This document shows, one piece after another, positions 19,803-28,957 of a stretch of 64,000 nucleotides of DNA. The position numbers were made by a program, and so were the translations under genes. Location of the stretch: contig NZ_LR733520.1 in NCBI RefSeq assembly GCF_902506145.1, positions 2,277,476 to 2,341,475 on the forward strand, given 5' to 3'. Source of the DNA: Burkholderia sp. 8Y (GTDB lineage Bacteria > Pseudomonadota > Gammaproteobacteria > Burkholderiales > Burkholderiaceae). The notes under the pieces are model-generated. The model saw only the letters and a list, made by a program, of their open reading frames with translations, did no database searches and had not been told where the DNA came from. The first letter of the stretch is position 1, and every line of letters begins with the position of its first letter.

Positions 19803-20573
19803 TCAGCAGCCCTTGAAGACCGGTTCGCGCTTCTCCGCGAAGGCGCGCAGCCCTTCCTTCACATCGTAGGAACGCTGATGATCGCGAAGCTCCAGCAGTT
19901 CGTGACGCAGCGCGTCGGCGGCGGATTTGTCCGGCGCTTCGTTCGCCACGCGCTTCATGCGGGCGAGCACGAGCGGGCTCTTCTTCGCGAGCTTGTCGCC
20001 GAGCGCCTGCGCGCGTGCCGCGAGTTCCGAGGGCGCGAGCACTTCGTTGACGAGACCGTGCGCCTTCAGTTCGGCGGCGCTCATGGCATCGCCCGTGAAA
20101 AGCAGATAGCGCGCGACGTTGACCGGCACCTTGCGCGGCAGAATGGCTGCGCCGCCCGCGCCCGGAAAGACGCCGAAGTTGGAATGCGCGTCGCCCAGCT
20201 TCGCCGACTCGGACGCGAGCACGATGTCGCATGCGAGCACGATTTCGAGGCCGCCCGCGAGCGCGAGCCCGTTCACCGCGGCGATGACCGGCTTCGGAAA
20301 CGCGCGCAGCGTGTCGAAGAACTCGACGATCAGTTCGAGGAAATCGCGCACGCCCTCCGCAGGCGCGGCGGCGGCTTCGATGAGGTCGGCGCCCGCGCAG
20401 AACGCGCGCCCGTTGCCCGTCAGCACGACGGCGCGCACGCTGTCGTCGTTGCGCCATGCCTTGAGTTGCTCGGTCAAGCCGGTGGCCATCTCGCGATTCA
20501 GGCTGTTCATCGCGGCGGGCCGATCCATCGTCAGCCAGCCCACGGAACCCACGAGCGCATGTGAGAAACTCAT
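19803..20573 (-). CDS. enoyl-CoA hydratase/isomerase family (crotonase) protein
   Basis: 256 residues, with oxyanion-hole motifs GRAFCAGADL and GLALAGGLEIVLACD. Glu110 matches the first catalytic glutamate of crotonase, but the second is replaced: the LPE/QPE position reads GDAHSNFGVFPGAGG, with His130. It may therefore be an isomerase, a CoA hydrolase/aldolase-like member or a hydratase with altered chemistry. It has a strong GGAGGAGAG ribosome-binding site and leads a four-gene leftward operon. Confidence 0.85.
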   Translation of the reverse strand: MSFSHALVGSVGWLTMDRPAAMNSLNREMATGLTEQLKAWRNDDSVRAVVLTGNGRAFCAGADLIEAAAAPAEGVRDFLELIVEFFDTLRAFPKPVIAAVNGLALAGGLEIVLACDIVLASESAKLGDAHSNFGVFPGAGGAAILPRKVPVNVARYLLFTGDAMSAAELKAHGLVNEVLAPSELAARAQALGDKLAKKSPLVLARMKRVANEAPDKSAADALRHELLELRDHQRSYDVKEGLRAFAEKREPVFKGC

Positions 20574-20651
20574 CTCTCCTCCACAGTATTAGTAATTGCC
20601 TTCGTTGACGTTCGCGTTCGGGTAAGTTAGTTTCCGGTCATCCGATTCGCA

Positions 20652-20667
20652 CCCCTCGTTCAGGGGG
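20652..20667. repeat. intergenic CCCCT-CGTT-AGGGG hairpin, copy 4
   Basis: CCCCT (20652-20656), loop CGTTC, AGGGG (20662-20666), 79 bp upstream of the crotonase start and about 95 bp upstream of the divergent LuxR-type regulator. On the crotonase coding strand it reads CCCCCTGAACGAGGGGTG, matching copy 3 in both sequence and distance from the start codon. Confidence 0.5.
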
Positions 20668-20758
20668 GGCCATCGCCGGCGGTCGAGCGACCGCCAAGCA
20701 GAGCTTCCCTCGCGCGGCTTTTGCGGCCGCCGCATCACTGCATCGACTAGGTGACGAC

Positions 20759-23461
20759 TTGCCCACGCCTTTCACCAAACACCTGGTTTCCACCAAGTTT
20801 TCGCCGCCGCGCATCGGCGCACGGCACGTCCCTCGCACGAATCTGCTCGCGCAACTGGACCGCGTGCATCAGGCGAAACTCGCGCTCGTGTCCGGCAGTG
20901 CCGGTTACGGCAAGACCGTGCTGCTTGCCCAATGGCGCCAGAACTGCCTGAAGTCCGGCGCGGAAGTCGCATGGCTTTCGCTGAGCGCCGACGACGGCGG
21001 CTACGCGGATTTCTGCACCGAGCTTTTCGCGGCGATGCAGCGGCTCGGCATTTCGGTCGAAACCGACATGCCGCTCGACGACACGAGCGCCGGCGCGATG
21101 GACGCGGCGATCGCGGCCATCGTCGAAGGCGCGGTCGATTTGCCGAAGGACGTGTACCTCATCATCGACGACTATCACCACGTCGAAGCGCCCGCCGCGC
21201 ACAAGTTCGTGCAGAAGCTGCTCGATCACGGGCCGGGCAATCTGCATCTCGTGATTTCATCGCGCGTGACACCGCCGCTCAGCCTGAGCCGGCTGCGCAT
21301 GATGGGTCAGATCGTCGAAGTGGACAGCGCCGAATTGCCTTTCGATCTGCCGGAAACGCGGCATTTTCTCGACGAAAATCTCGGCCCCGGCAAGATCAAC
21401 GCGGACGAGCTGAGCCTGATCCATGAGCTCACGAGCGGCTGGCCGTCGTGTCTGCAACTGATCGTCACGATGCTGCGCAACCGCCCCGAAGCGCGGACCA
21501 TGCTTCAGGATCTCGTGTGGCGCTCCAATGATCTGCAGACCTATCTGAGCGAAGAGATCATCGCGCATCTGCCCGAGCAACTGACTGCGTTTGCCGAAAG
21601 CGTGTCGGTGTTCCGGCGCTTCAACGCGTCGCTGGCGCAGAGCGTCACGGGTCAGGCGAATGCGGCGGACCTGCTCAAGAAGATGGAGGACGACAACCTG
21701 CTGACCATCCGGATCGATTCGGACGACAGAATGATCTGGTATCGCCTGCATCGGCTCTTTGGGGAGTTTCTGGTCACGCGTCTGGAGCGGCGTGGCCGCG
21801 ACGCCGTGAACGAACTGCATCGGCGCGGCGCGCGTTGGTTCGCGGAAAACGGGCTGCTCGCGGAAGCCATGCGCCATGCGAGTCTCGGCAACGATATCGA
21901 ATTCGCCACCGGCATGATCGAGCGCGCCGCGCCCGCGACGTGGAACCTCGACTATCTCAGCCCGACGCTGCATCTGCTGGATCGCGTGCCGGAAGAAGTG
22001 CTGTTCCGTCATCCGCGCCTCCTGTTTCTCGCCTGCCTGACCGTTTCGCTGACGTCGCGTCCTGCGAAGGCGAAGGCGTGGCTCGCGCAATTGCGCAGCG
22101 GCGCGCACCCGGTTCCGCCGGAAATCGAGCGCAGTCTGCCGCTCGTCGAGGCGGCCATCGCGTTCCAGCATGACGACGCCGCGCGCATGATCGAATTGCT
22201 CGAACCTGTGCGCGACGCGGCGGTCGAGAACCCATTCCTGCGCTACATGCTGATCGCGGAACTCGGCGTGGCATACCGCTCGGCGGGCCGCTACGCGGAC
22301 GCGAAGCGCCTCTTCGACACGCATCCGATCCCGCTTGCCGACCGCAACAACGACATGGCGCTCGTCGCCGAAGCGACGCTCGTATCGAATCTCATGTTCG
22401 AAGGCCGCATGCGCGATGCAGAACGTCTGGGCTCGGCGTTGCTCGCGCGATCGGTGAAGGCGGCGGGTCATCATTCGATCAGCGCCAACGTGTGCGCCGG
22501 GCTGCTCGCGGGCGTGTATTACGAACTCGACCGCATCGACGACGCCCGCGAGACGATCGCGAACCGGCGCGGCCTGCTGCACTCGTCCGGACCGGACGTG
22601 ACGATCTGGGCTTCGCTGTGCCGCGCGAGGCTCGATCTTCTGCAGGAAGGCGCCGATGCCGCGCTCGCCTTTCTTCGGCAGCAGATGTCGCATTTGCAAA
22701 GCGTCGGGCAACCGCGCGCCGTGAGCTACATGCTGGCCGAACAGGTGAAAGTCCTGCTGGTGAAGGGTGATCGCACCGGCGCGAGCGAGACCGCCGCGCT
22801 GCTCGACGAACTTGCACGCACAGGCACGCCCGGCCCGCAGATTCGCGACGAAATCGTGGCCAACGCCGCGCTCACGCGTGCGCGCGTGCTGCGCAACGAC
22901 GATCCCGCCGAAGCGTTGCGCGCGCTGGATATCGTCCGCGCGCATGCGGCCGGCTTCAACCGCGGCCGTCTGCTTGCGCTGGTGGATCTGCTCTCCGGCG
23001 CGGTGCTGGCAGACATGAAGCGCAGCGACGACGCGACCGCGTGCCTGCTTCGCGCGGTCCAGGCCGGGCGCGAACTGGGCCTCGTGCGGACTTTCGTCGA
23101 CGAAGCGCAGATCGTCGGCAAGCAACTCGGCGCGCTCTTGCGCGACAAGCGGCTCGACGCATCCAATGTGGGCTATCTGGAGCAACTCGTTGAGAAGCTC
23201 GCCGATCTGGCCCAGGCGGACGATGCCGCCTCCTTGCTGCGACGCGCGAGCACGTCGAAGACGGAAGCGGTTCTCACGCAACGCGAAGTCGAGATTCTCG
23301 GGCTGGTCGCGCAGGCGATGTCGAACAAGCGCATTGCGCTCACGCTGAACATCACGCTCGAAACGGTGAAGTGGAATCTGCGGAACATCTTCGCGAAACT
23401 GGGCGTCTCGAGCCGCTACGACGCGATGGTCTGGGCGCGCAAGCAGGAGTTGATCCGGTAG
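20759..23461 (+). CDS. MalT/LAL-type LuxR-family transcriptional regulator
   Basis: Large ATP-dependent activator of 900 residues. It has an N-terminal STAND-type NTPase with Walker A GSAGYGKTVLLAQW (about 46-59) and Walker B VYLIIDDYHH, a central winged/TPR-like region, and a C-terminal LuxR helix-turn-helix (LTQREVEILGLVAQAMSNKR through TVKWNLRNIFAKLGVSSR). Size and order match MalT. The start is TTG (MPTPFTKHLVSTKFSPP) preceded by AGGTGA; no better start exists. Divergent from the crotonase-led operon across a 185-bp gap, so it is the natural candidate regulator of the acyl-CoA cluster, which is inferred from position. The inducer is unknown. Confidence 0.9.
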   Translation: MPTPFTKHLVSTKFSPPRIGARHVPRTNLLAQLDRVHQAKLALVSGSAGYGKTVLLAQWRQNCLKSGAEVAWLSLSADDGGYADFCTELFAAMQRLGISVETDMPLDDTSAGAMDAAIAAIVEGAVDLPKDVYLIIDDYHHVEAPAAHKFVQKLLDHGPGNLHLVISSRVTPPLSLSRLRMMGQIVEVDSAELPFDLPETRHFLDENLGPGKINADELSLIHELTSGWPSCLQLIVTMLRNRPEARTMLQDLVWRSNDLQTYLSEEIIAHLPEQLTAFAESVSVFRRFNASLAQSVTGQANAADLLKKMEDDNLLTIRIDSDDRMIWYRLHRLFGEFLVTRLERRGRDAVNELHRRGARWFAENGLLAEAMRHASLGNDIEFATGMIERAAPATWNLDYLSPTLHLLDRVPEEVLFRHPRLLFLACLTVSLTSRPAKAKAWLAQLRSGAHPVPPEIERSLPLVEAAIAFQHDDAARMIELLEPVRDAAVENPFLRYMLIAELGVAYRSAGRYADAKRLFDTHPIPLADRNNDMALVAEATLVSNLMFEGRMRDAERLGSALLARSVKAAGHHSISANVCAGLLAGVYYELDRIDDARETIANRRGLLHSSGPDVTIWASLCRARLDLLQEGADAALAFLRQQMSHLQSVGQPRAVSYMLAEQVKVLLVKGDRTGASETAALLDELARTGTPGPQIRDEIVANAALTRARVLRNDDPAEALRALDIVRAHAAGFNRGRLLALVDLLSGAVLADMKRSDDATACLLRAVQAGRELGLVRTFVDEAQIVGKQLGALLRDKRLDASNVGYLEQLVEKLADLAQADDAASLLRRASTSKTEAVLTQREVEILGLVAQAMSNKRIALTLNITLETVKWNLRNIFAKLGVSSRYDAMVWARKQELIR

Positions 23462-23528
23462 CGCTGCGAGCAGCGAAGGGATGGTCCGGGCGGGCCGAGT
23501 TCGAGACACGTCGTGTCCCAATCGTTCC

Positions 23529-23534
23529 TATAAT
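23529..23534 (+). promoter_or_regulatory. candidate -10 box of the WYL/SIR2 operon
   Basis: TATAAT, a perfect consensus -10 hexamer, 29 bp before the WYL regulator start and in the 101-bp gap after the LuxR-type gene. No good -35 is seen at the expected spacing, so an activator may be needed. Confidence 0.45.
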
Positions 23535-23562
23535 GAGGCGATAAAGCCTTCAGGAACGCTCC

Positions 23563-24657
23563 ATGACCTCCAGTCTCGACGAAGCCATCCTCCGCGTACT
23601 GCCCACCGAACGCGACGCGGTCTCGTGGCTCTCGACGCCTGAGGTGCGCCGCCGGCTGGAAGAGCGCGGGCACCGCGTCGGGTACACGAAAAAGGTTCAG
23701 CGCCACCTCACCGCGCTGGAAGCGGACTCGCGCGTGATTTCGACCATCAACGGCCGCGAGCTGCTCTGGCAGCGCAAGCCGTGGCTGCACGGCCTTCAGG
23801 AAGGCGTCGGCCTGATGAGCGCGTCGGAGGCCGTGGCGTTCCATATCCTCCAGCGATTCGCCGGCAACAAGCTGCCCGCAGCGGTGACGAAAGACATCGA
23901 TCCGCTTTTCAAGGCCGCCGAGGCGCGCCTTTCGCAAGAGAAAGCGGACAGCCGCATGTACCGCGCGTGGGCCGACAAGATCGATTCGGTGGATGGCGCG
24001 TTCACGCTGATTCGCCCGAAGCTGCGTCCGGAGATCTTCAACACGGTGGCCACCGCGACGTTCTTCGAGCGCGAATTGCTCGTGCAGTATCGCGCCGCCT
24101 ACCGCAGCGAAAACAAGAACGACGCGCCGAAGACGAAGCGCCTCTGGCCGCTCGCGCTCGTCGAATCGGCGGGCGTCATGTACATGGTCGCGCAGGACCC
24201 GAGCCGCGCGCCGCGCGCCGGCGAAGGCGAGGCCGAATCGGCGCGCGCGCTGTATCGGCTGGATCGCATTCGGTCGGTGACGGAATCCGGCGAATCGTTC
24301 AGTTATCCGGATGATTTCCGCTTGCGCAAGTACATCGAGACGCAGCAGGCGTTCGACTTTCTCCCCGAGCCGGCCGTGAAGCTGGAGCTCGCGTTCGAAG
24401 GCAGCGCGGGCAATCAGTTGCGCGAATCGCCGATGTCGAAGGATCAGGAGATCGGCACGCTGCCCGATGGGCGCATGAAAGTGACCGGCACCGTCACGCC
24501 GAGTCTCAAGTTGCGCTGGTGGCTGCGCGCGCTCGGCGCGGGCGTCGAGATTCTGGCGCCGCAAGCGTTGCGTGATGAATTCGCGCAAGACTATCTGAAG
24601 CTCGCGAACCGCTATCGGCACGCAACGGCAAGCGCGCACGCAGGGGAAGCCGCATGA
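23563..24657 (+). CDS. WYL-domain transcriptional regulator
   Basis: 364 residues. The N-terminal part (about 1-70, ending [12 protein letters not shown]) fits a winged helix-turn-helix of the DeoR type, and the middle carries a WYL ligand-binding domain whose core is [20 protein letters not shown], followed by [16 protein letters not shown]-like C-terminal region ends [23 protein letters not shown] regulators sense nucleotides or nucleic acids and often control DNA-repair or defence genes. Its last bases overlap the SIR2 gene start (ATGA), so the two are co-translated. Confidence 0.85.
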   Translation: MTSSLDEAILRVLPTERDAVSWLSTPEVRRRLEERGHRVGYTKKVQRHLTALEADSRVISTINGRELLWQRKPWLHGLQEGVGLMSASEAVAFHILQRFAGNKLPAAVTKDIDPLFKAAEARLSQEKADSRMYRAWADKIDSVDGAFTLIRPKLRPEIFNTVATATFFERELLVQYRAAYRSENKNDAPKTKRLWPLALVESAGVMYMVAQDPSRAPRAGEGEAESARALYRLDRIRSVTESGESFSYPDDFRLRKYIETQQAFDFLPEPAVKLELAFEGSAGNQLRESPMSKDQEIGTLPDGRMKVTGTVTPSLKLRWWLRALGAGVEILAPQALRDEFAQDYLKLANRYRHATASAHAGEAA

Positions 24658-25475
24658 GCGACGAAGCGCTCGTCCAAGAGGCCGCAGCCTGGCTCGCCGA
24701 CGCTGACGGCCTGCTTATCACCGCCGGCGCGGGCATGGGCGTCGATTCGGGCCTGCCGGACTTTCGCGGCCCGGAAGGTTTCTGGCGCGCATATCCGGCA
24801 TTGCGGCATCACGGTTTCTCGTTCGAAGAGATGGCCAATCCCGACGGCTTCGTGCGTCATCCGCGTCTTGCGTGGGGCTTTTACGGGCATCGGCTGGCGC
24901 TGTATCGCGCGACGCAGCCGCACGAAGGCTTCGACGTGCTGAGGCGCTGGGGCGCGCGCATGCGTCACGGCGCGTTCGTCTTCACGAGCAATGTGGACGG
25001 CCAGTTCCAGCGCGCGGGTTTCGCCGCCGAGCGCATCGCGCAATGCCACGGCGCGATCCACGCGATGCAGTGCATCGACGCCTGCACGAACGACATCTGG
25101 CCCGCCGACGCGTTCGAGCCGGTCATCGACGAAAGCCGCTGCGAACTCGTCAACGCGCTGCCGCTGTGTCCGCATTGCGGGCGTGTCGCGCGCCCGAACA
25201 TCCTGATGTTTGGCGACTGGAACTGGATCGACACGCAGTCCGCGCAAGAGGAACGGCGGCTCGCGGCGTGGCTTCGCGATGTCGAACGGCTCGTGGTCGT
25301 CGAACTCGGCGCGGGCCGCGCGCTGCCGACCGTGCGGCGCTTCAGCGAACGGCACGGGCCGCGCGTCGTTCGCATCAATCCGCGCGAGCACGGCATTGCG
25401 CCGGGCGTGGGCGTCGGCATCGCGGGCGGCGCGAAGGAAACGCTGCTGCGGCTCGATCGCGCGCTGAACGGCTGA
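24654..25475 (+). CDS. SIR2-family NAD-dependent protein deacetylase
   Basis: 273 residues. NAD-binding motif [15 protein letters not shown] (25-39), TSNVDGQ (111-117), catalytic His132 in QCHGAIH, and four Cys that could bind zinc (Cys140, Cys144, Cys172, Cys175 in CPHCG). These features indicate a sirtuin with a complete active site, closer to deacylases than to the stand-alone SIR2 NADase effectors. The start overlaps the upstream WYL gene. Substrates are unknown; acyl-CoA synthetases are common bacterial sirtuin targets, which would fit the neighbouring cluster but is speculation. Confidence 0.88.
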   Translation: MSDEALVQEAAAWLADADGLLITAGAGMGVDSGLPDFRGPEGFWRAYPALRHHGFSFEEMANPDGFVRHPRLAWGFYGHRLALYRATQPHEGFDVLRRWGARMRHGAFVFTSNVDGQFQRAGFAAERIAQCHGAIHAMQCIDACTNDIWPADAFEPVIDESRCELVNALPLCPHCGRVARPNILMFGDWNWIDTQSAQEERRLAAWLRDVERLVVVELGAGRALPTVRRFSERHGPRVVRINPREHGIAPGVGVGIAGGAKETLLRLDRALNG

Positions 25476-25489
25476 TGGCGCTTCGCGCT

Positions 25490-28400
25490 TCAGCCCATGT
25501 AACGCACGTTGACCTGCGGCCCGAACACCTCGCGCACCATGCCGACGAGATGGTCGTGGTGGCTCAGGAAGATGACCTGCGTGCGCTTCGCGATCTGCGC
25601 GAGCACGCGCAGGCCGGCGCGCGCGCGGCCATCGTCGAAATTGATGAACAGATCGTCCGCGACGAACGGCAGCGCCGATGCCTTCTCGGCGTGCTCCTCC
25701 AGCGCCGCGAGCCGCAGCGCGAGAAAAAGCTGATCGCGCGTGCCCTCGCTCATTCCGGCGATTTCGACATGCGCGCCGCTCGTCGCGCGAACGGCGGCGA
25801 GCGCCATCGGCTGGCGGTCGTAATCGACGACGAGCCGCGAAAACGCGCCGAGCGTCAGTTCCGCGAAGATCGCGCTCGCACGCGAGAGCATCGGACCCTG
25901 GCGGCGCTCGCGATAGCGGTCGATGGCCCACTTCAGCAGCGTCGATGCCGTCTCGACCTTGACGAAACGCTCGGCGGCGTCGGCCATGGCGGCGAGCGCC
26001 TCCTGACGTTTCGCCTCGGCGCGCGCCGCGTCGGCTTCACCCGAGATGGCGTCCAGCTCGCGTTGCGCGGCGTCGAGTTGAGCGGCGAGCGCGGTCGAGA
26101 CGTTCACCGATTCGTTGATCGCGCCGCTCGTCAGCGAGAGTTGCGCCTGCACGCCCGCGATGTCCGCGCCGTCTACTTCTACGATCAGCGCGTCGAGCGG
26201 AAGTCCGTCGCCGCCCTTGATGAATGCGTCGCGCGCCTCGTTGACGGCGGCGGTCAGATCGCGCTTGCGTTGCGACTTCGCGATGCGCGCGGCAAGCAGT
26301 TCCGGCGTGTCCACGCCGGCAAGTTCATAGAGCGGGCGCAAGCTCGCACGCGCTTCGTCGAGGGCGGCTTTCGCGGCGCTCACCTGCTCGTTCGCCGTCG
26401 CGAGTTCACGGCGGATGCGTTGCGCCTCGCCGCGCGCCGCGCACGCGCTCTCCAGCCGCGACGACAATTCCGCCGAAACGCCGCTTGCTTCGAGCGCGGC
26501 GAGCGCGTGGTCGATGTGCGTTGCGAGCCGCGCCGCGTCCGATTCGAACGCCGCGAGGGACGCGCGCATCGGCTCGATCTGTTGCGAGCGGATGGCGTCG
26601 ATCTGCGCAAGCTGATCGCCGACCTTCTTCACGATGCCGATGGCCGTCTCCGCCGCCGCCTGCGAGTCCGCTGCCACCGCGAGGCCCGCACGGCCGACCG
26701 CCGCCGACCACTCGCGCTGCCAGTGCTCGAAGGCTTCGCGCGCGCTCTTCTCGGCGCGTTGGCGCGCGATGCTTTCGGCGCGCGCCACGTCGAGCTGTTC
26801 GCTGACATGGCGCCGCGTCACCGCTGCCTCGTCGATGGCGCTGATATGGCTCTCTGCGATATCGCATAGCGCGTCGAGACCGGCGCGCACATCGGCAGGC
26901 ACGCCCGCTTGCGCGAGTTGCCGCGCGAGTTCGGCGCGGCGCGATTGTGCATCGGCGGATTCGCGTGCGAGTTCGTCCGTGTGGCGGTCGAGCGTCTGCG
27001 ATGCGACAAGCGCCTGATCGCGGCGCGCGAGCCACCACGGCACGTCGTCGAGCGCCATGTCCGTGATCTGCGATTGCGCGGCCAGCGCGCGCCACGCGGC
27101 GTCGAACTGATCGAGCGACGTCGCGGCGTCGCGTGCGGCTTGCTCGCGGCGCGCCACGGTTTCCTGTTCCACTGCCACGCGCCGCTTGAGCGCCATCAGT
27201 TGCGTTGCCTGGCCGACCGAGCCGAGTTGACGATCCGCCAGCCCGTCGGCGGCGTGCATCGCGGTTTCGAAGTGCGGCGCGGCTGTCGCGAGCGGCGTGT
27301 CGCCCGCGCGGATCGCGTGCCACGCGGCGTTGCGCGCGTCGCGGGCGTCGCGCACATCGGCGGCTGTCACCACGTCATGCGTCTGCACGAAGTCGCCCAG
27401 TTCGGTTTGCGTCGCGTGCAGCGCGTCTTGCACTTCCTTCAGCCGGTCGCCGGCCACCGCGATGCGCGACGCCAGCGCCTGCCGCTCGTCGCGCAGCGCA
27501 GCGATGCGCTCGGCGGCGGGCAGCGTCATCGCGCGCAGTTCGGACAGCGGCCGCGTCCACTTGCCGAGCGATGCGAGCGCCGCCTGCAATGCGTGGTCGG
27601 CATCGCGGCGCGCGTCGTCGAGGCGGCGTTGCGTCGCGTCGGTATCGCGCGACTTCTGCGCGGCCCGCAGCGCGGCGCGCAATCCAGGCACGACGTCGCA
27701 ATCGGACAGCGCCGCGAGGCGCGTCTCCAAGGCCGCGATCTGCTCGACGCTTATCTGCGCCGCGCGCTCCGCGTTGCGCGCCGCGAGTTCCAGTTCGCCG
27801 CGATCGAGCATCAGGCTCGACACGACCTGCAACACGAGCGGACCCGGCAGCGACTGCCGGGCGCGCGTCTCGTCCTGCGGCCAGCCGAGTTGCGCGCTGT
27901 CTTGCGCGATCTGCCGCACGCGCACGGCGACCTCCTGTTCCAGCCGCGCGATCTCGTTCGCGTGATTCGCGCACTGATGCCGCGTTGCTTCGAGCGCGCG
28001 AATGTCGGATTCGACGGCGAGCAGCGCCTGATCGACGCGAATCTCGCTCAAGTCCTTCTTCAACTGATCGACCGCGCTCGTGTGCAAGTCGAGCGCGGTG
28101 TGCGCCGAGGCGAGCCGCGTGAGCGCGTTCTGAAGCGTCGCTTCGGCGTTGGCGGGGAGATCCGCGGTATCGCCGAGCGCGTCCAGTTCCGCGGACTTCG
28201 CGCGCCATACGTTGAGATACGGCGCGGCGCGTCGAATGCGCTCCAGCTTCGCGCGCACCGTTTCCAGTTCGGCGCGACGCGCTTCCTGCTCGCGGCTGCG
28301 CTCCTGCGCTTCTTCGACCGCGCCGTGCGCGCGACGCCACTGCGCCGTTCGCACGCTCGCGGCCTTCAGCGCGGCGCTGGCTTCGTCGTATTGCTTTTGC

Positions 28401-28954
28401 GCAACGTAGTACGCGCGCTCGCCCGATTTGCGCTTCGCCCAGAGGCTGTCCGCTTCGTCCGCGAGACGCTGGCGCACTTCGCCCAGACTCGCAATCCCCG
28501 CCGCCGATTGAAACAGCACCTGCCCGACATCGCTCGATGCATCCAGAATGCTTTGACCGCCGCGAATCAGCGCGGTGTGGTCGAGGCAATACATCTGTTC
28601 GAAGAAGCTCTTGTCGGCGGTGCCGAGGAACGGCGCGAGCGCATCGGCGGCGAGCGGGTCGCCATTCGGCGTCGCGAGCGGCGACTTGCGACTCTTCGTG
28701 CGATGAAACGCGAGCGCCGCGCCGTCTTTCTCCAGCTTCGCGCCGAGCCGCAGATCGCTTTGCGGATGCAGAAACGCGAGCGACGAGCTATGCGGCATGC
28801 CGAAGAGCAACTCGGAAATGGCTGTCTTGATCGTGGATTTGCCTGCCTCGTTCGGGCCGACGACGAAATGGAAATCGTGGTCCGCCAGCGGAAACTCGAC
28901 GGCGTGATCCGTGAATTTGCCGAAGCGGATGAGATTGAGTTGACTGACGCGCAT
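25490..28954 (-). CDS. YhaN-like SMC/SbcC-type AAA ATPase
   Basis: 1154 residues. Walker A GPNEAGKST at 33-41 following the N-terminal LNLIRFGKFTDHAVEF, long heptad-rich coiled-coil arms (about 180-1000, rich in Ala, Arg, Glu, Gln), and a C-terminal ABC lobe with the signature-like GMSEGTRDQLFLALRLAALE, Walker B LPFVADDLFINFDD and the H-loop IFLSHHDHLV. These features place it with YhaN/SbcC/Rad50 ATPases, which work with Mre11-type nucleases in DNA end processing. The nuclease partner is encoded 3 bp upstream. Confidence 0.9.
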   Translation of the reverse strand: MRVSQLNLIRFGKFTDHAVEFPLADHDFHFVVGPNEAGKSTIKTAISELLFGMPHSSSLAFLHPQSDLRLGAKLEKDGAALAFHRTKSRKSPLATPNGDPLAADALAPFLGTADKSFFEQMYCLDHTALIRGGQSILDASSDVGQVLFQSAAGIASLGEVRQRLADEADSLWAKRKSGERAYYVAQKQYDEASAALKAASVRTAQWRRAHGAVEEAQERSREQEARRAELETVRAKLERIRRAAPYLNVWRAKSAELDALGDTADLPANAEATLQNALTRLASAHTALDLHTSAVDQLKKDLSEIRVDQALLAVESDIRALEATRHQCANHANEIARLEQEVAVRVRQIAQDSAQLGWPQDETRARQSLPGPLVLQVVSSLMLDRGELELAARNAERAAQISVEQIAALETRLAALSDCDVVPGLRAALRAAQKSRDTDATQRRLDDARRDADHALQAALASLGKWTRPLSELRAMTLPAAERIAALRDERQALASRIAVAGDRLKEVQDALHATQTELGDFVQTHDVVTAADVRDARDARNAAWHAIRAGDTPLATAAPHFETAMHAADGLADRQLGSVGQATQLMALKRRVAVEQETVARREQAARDAATSLDQFDAAWRALAAQSQITDMALDDVPWWLARRDQALVASQTLDRHTDELARESADAQSRRAELARQLAQAGVPADVRAGLDALCDIAESHISAIDEAAVTRRHVSEQLDVARAESIARQRAEKSAREAFEHWQREWSAAVGRAGLAVAADSQAAAETAIGIVKKVGDQLAQIDAIRSQQIEPMRASLAAFESDAARLATHIDHALAALEASGVSAELSSRLESACAARGEAQRIRRELATANEQVSAAKAALDEARASLRPLYELAGVDTPELLAARIAKSQRKRDLTAAVNEARDAFIKGGDGLPLDALIVEVDGADIAGVQAQLSLTSGAINESVNVSTALAAQLDAAQRELDAISGEADAARAEAKRQEALAAMADAAERFVKVETASTLLKWAIDRYRERRQGPMLSRASAIFAELTLGAFSRLVVDYDRQPMALAAVRATSGAHVEIAGMSEGTRDQLFLALRLAALEEHAEKASALPFVADDLFINFDDGRARAGLRVLAQIAKRTQVIFLSHHDHLVGMVREVFGPQVNVRYMG

Positions 28955-28957
28955 GCG

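Noticed and set aside
24654-25475. SIR2 gene as a stand-alone NADase defence effector
   Set aside because: Zinc-binding cysteines and the complete deacylase motif set favour a sirtuin deacylase; no partner effector domain is fused.
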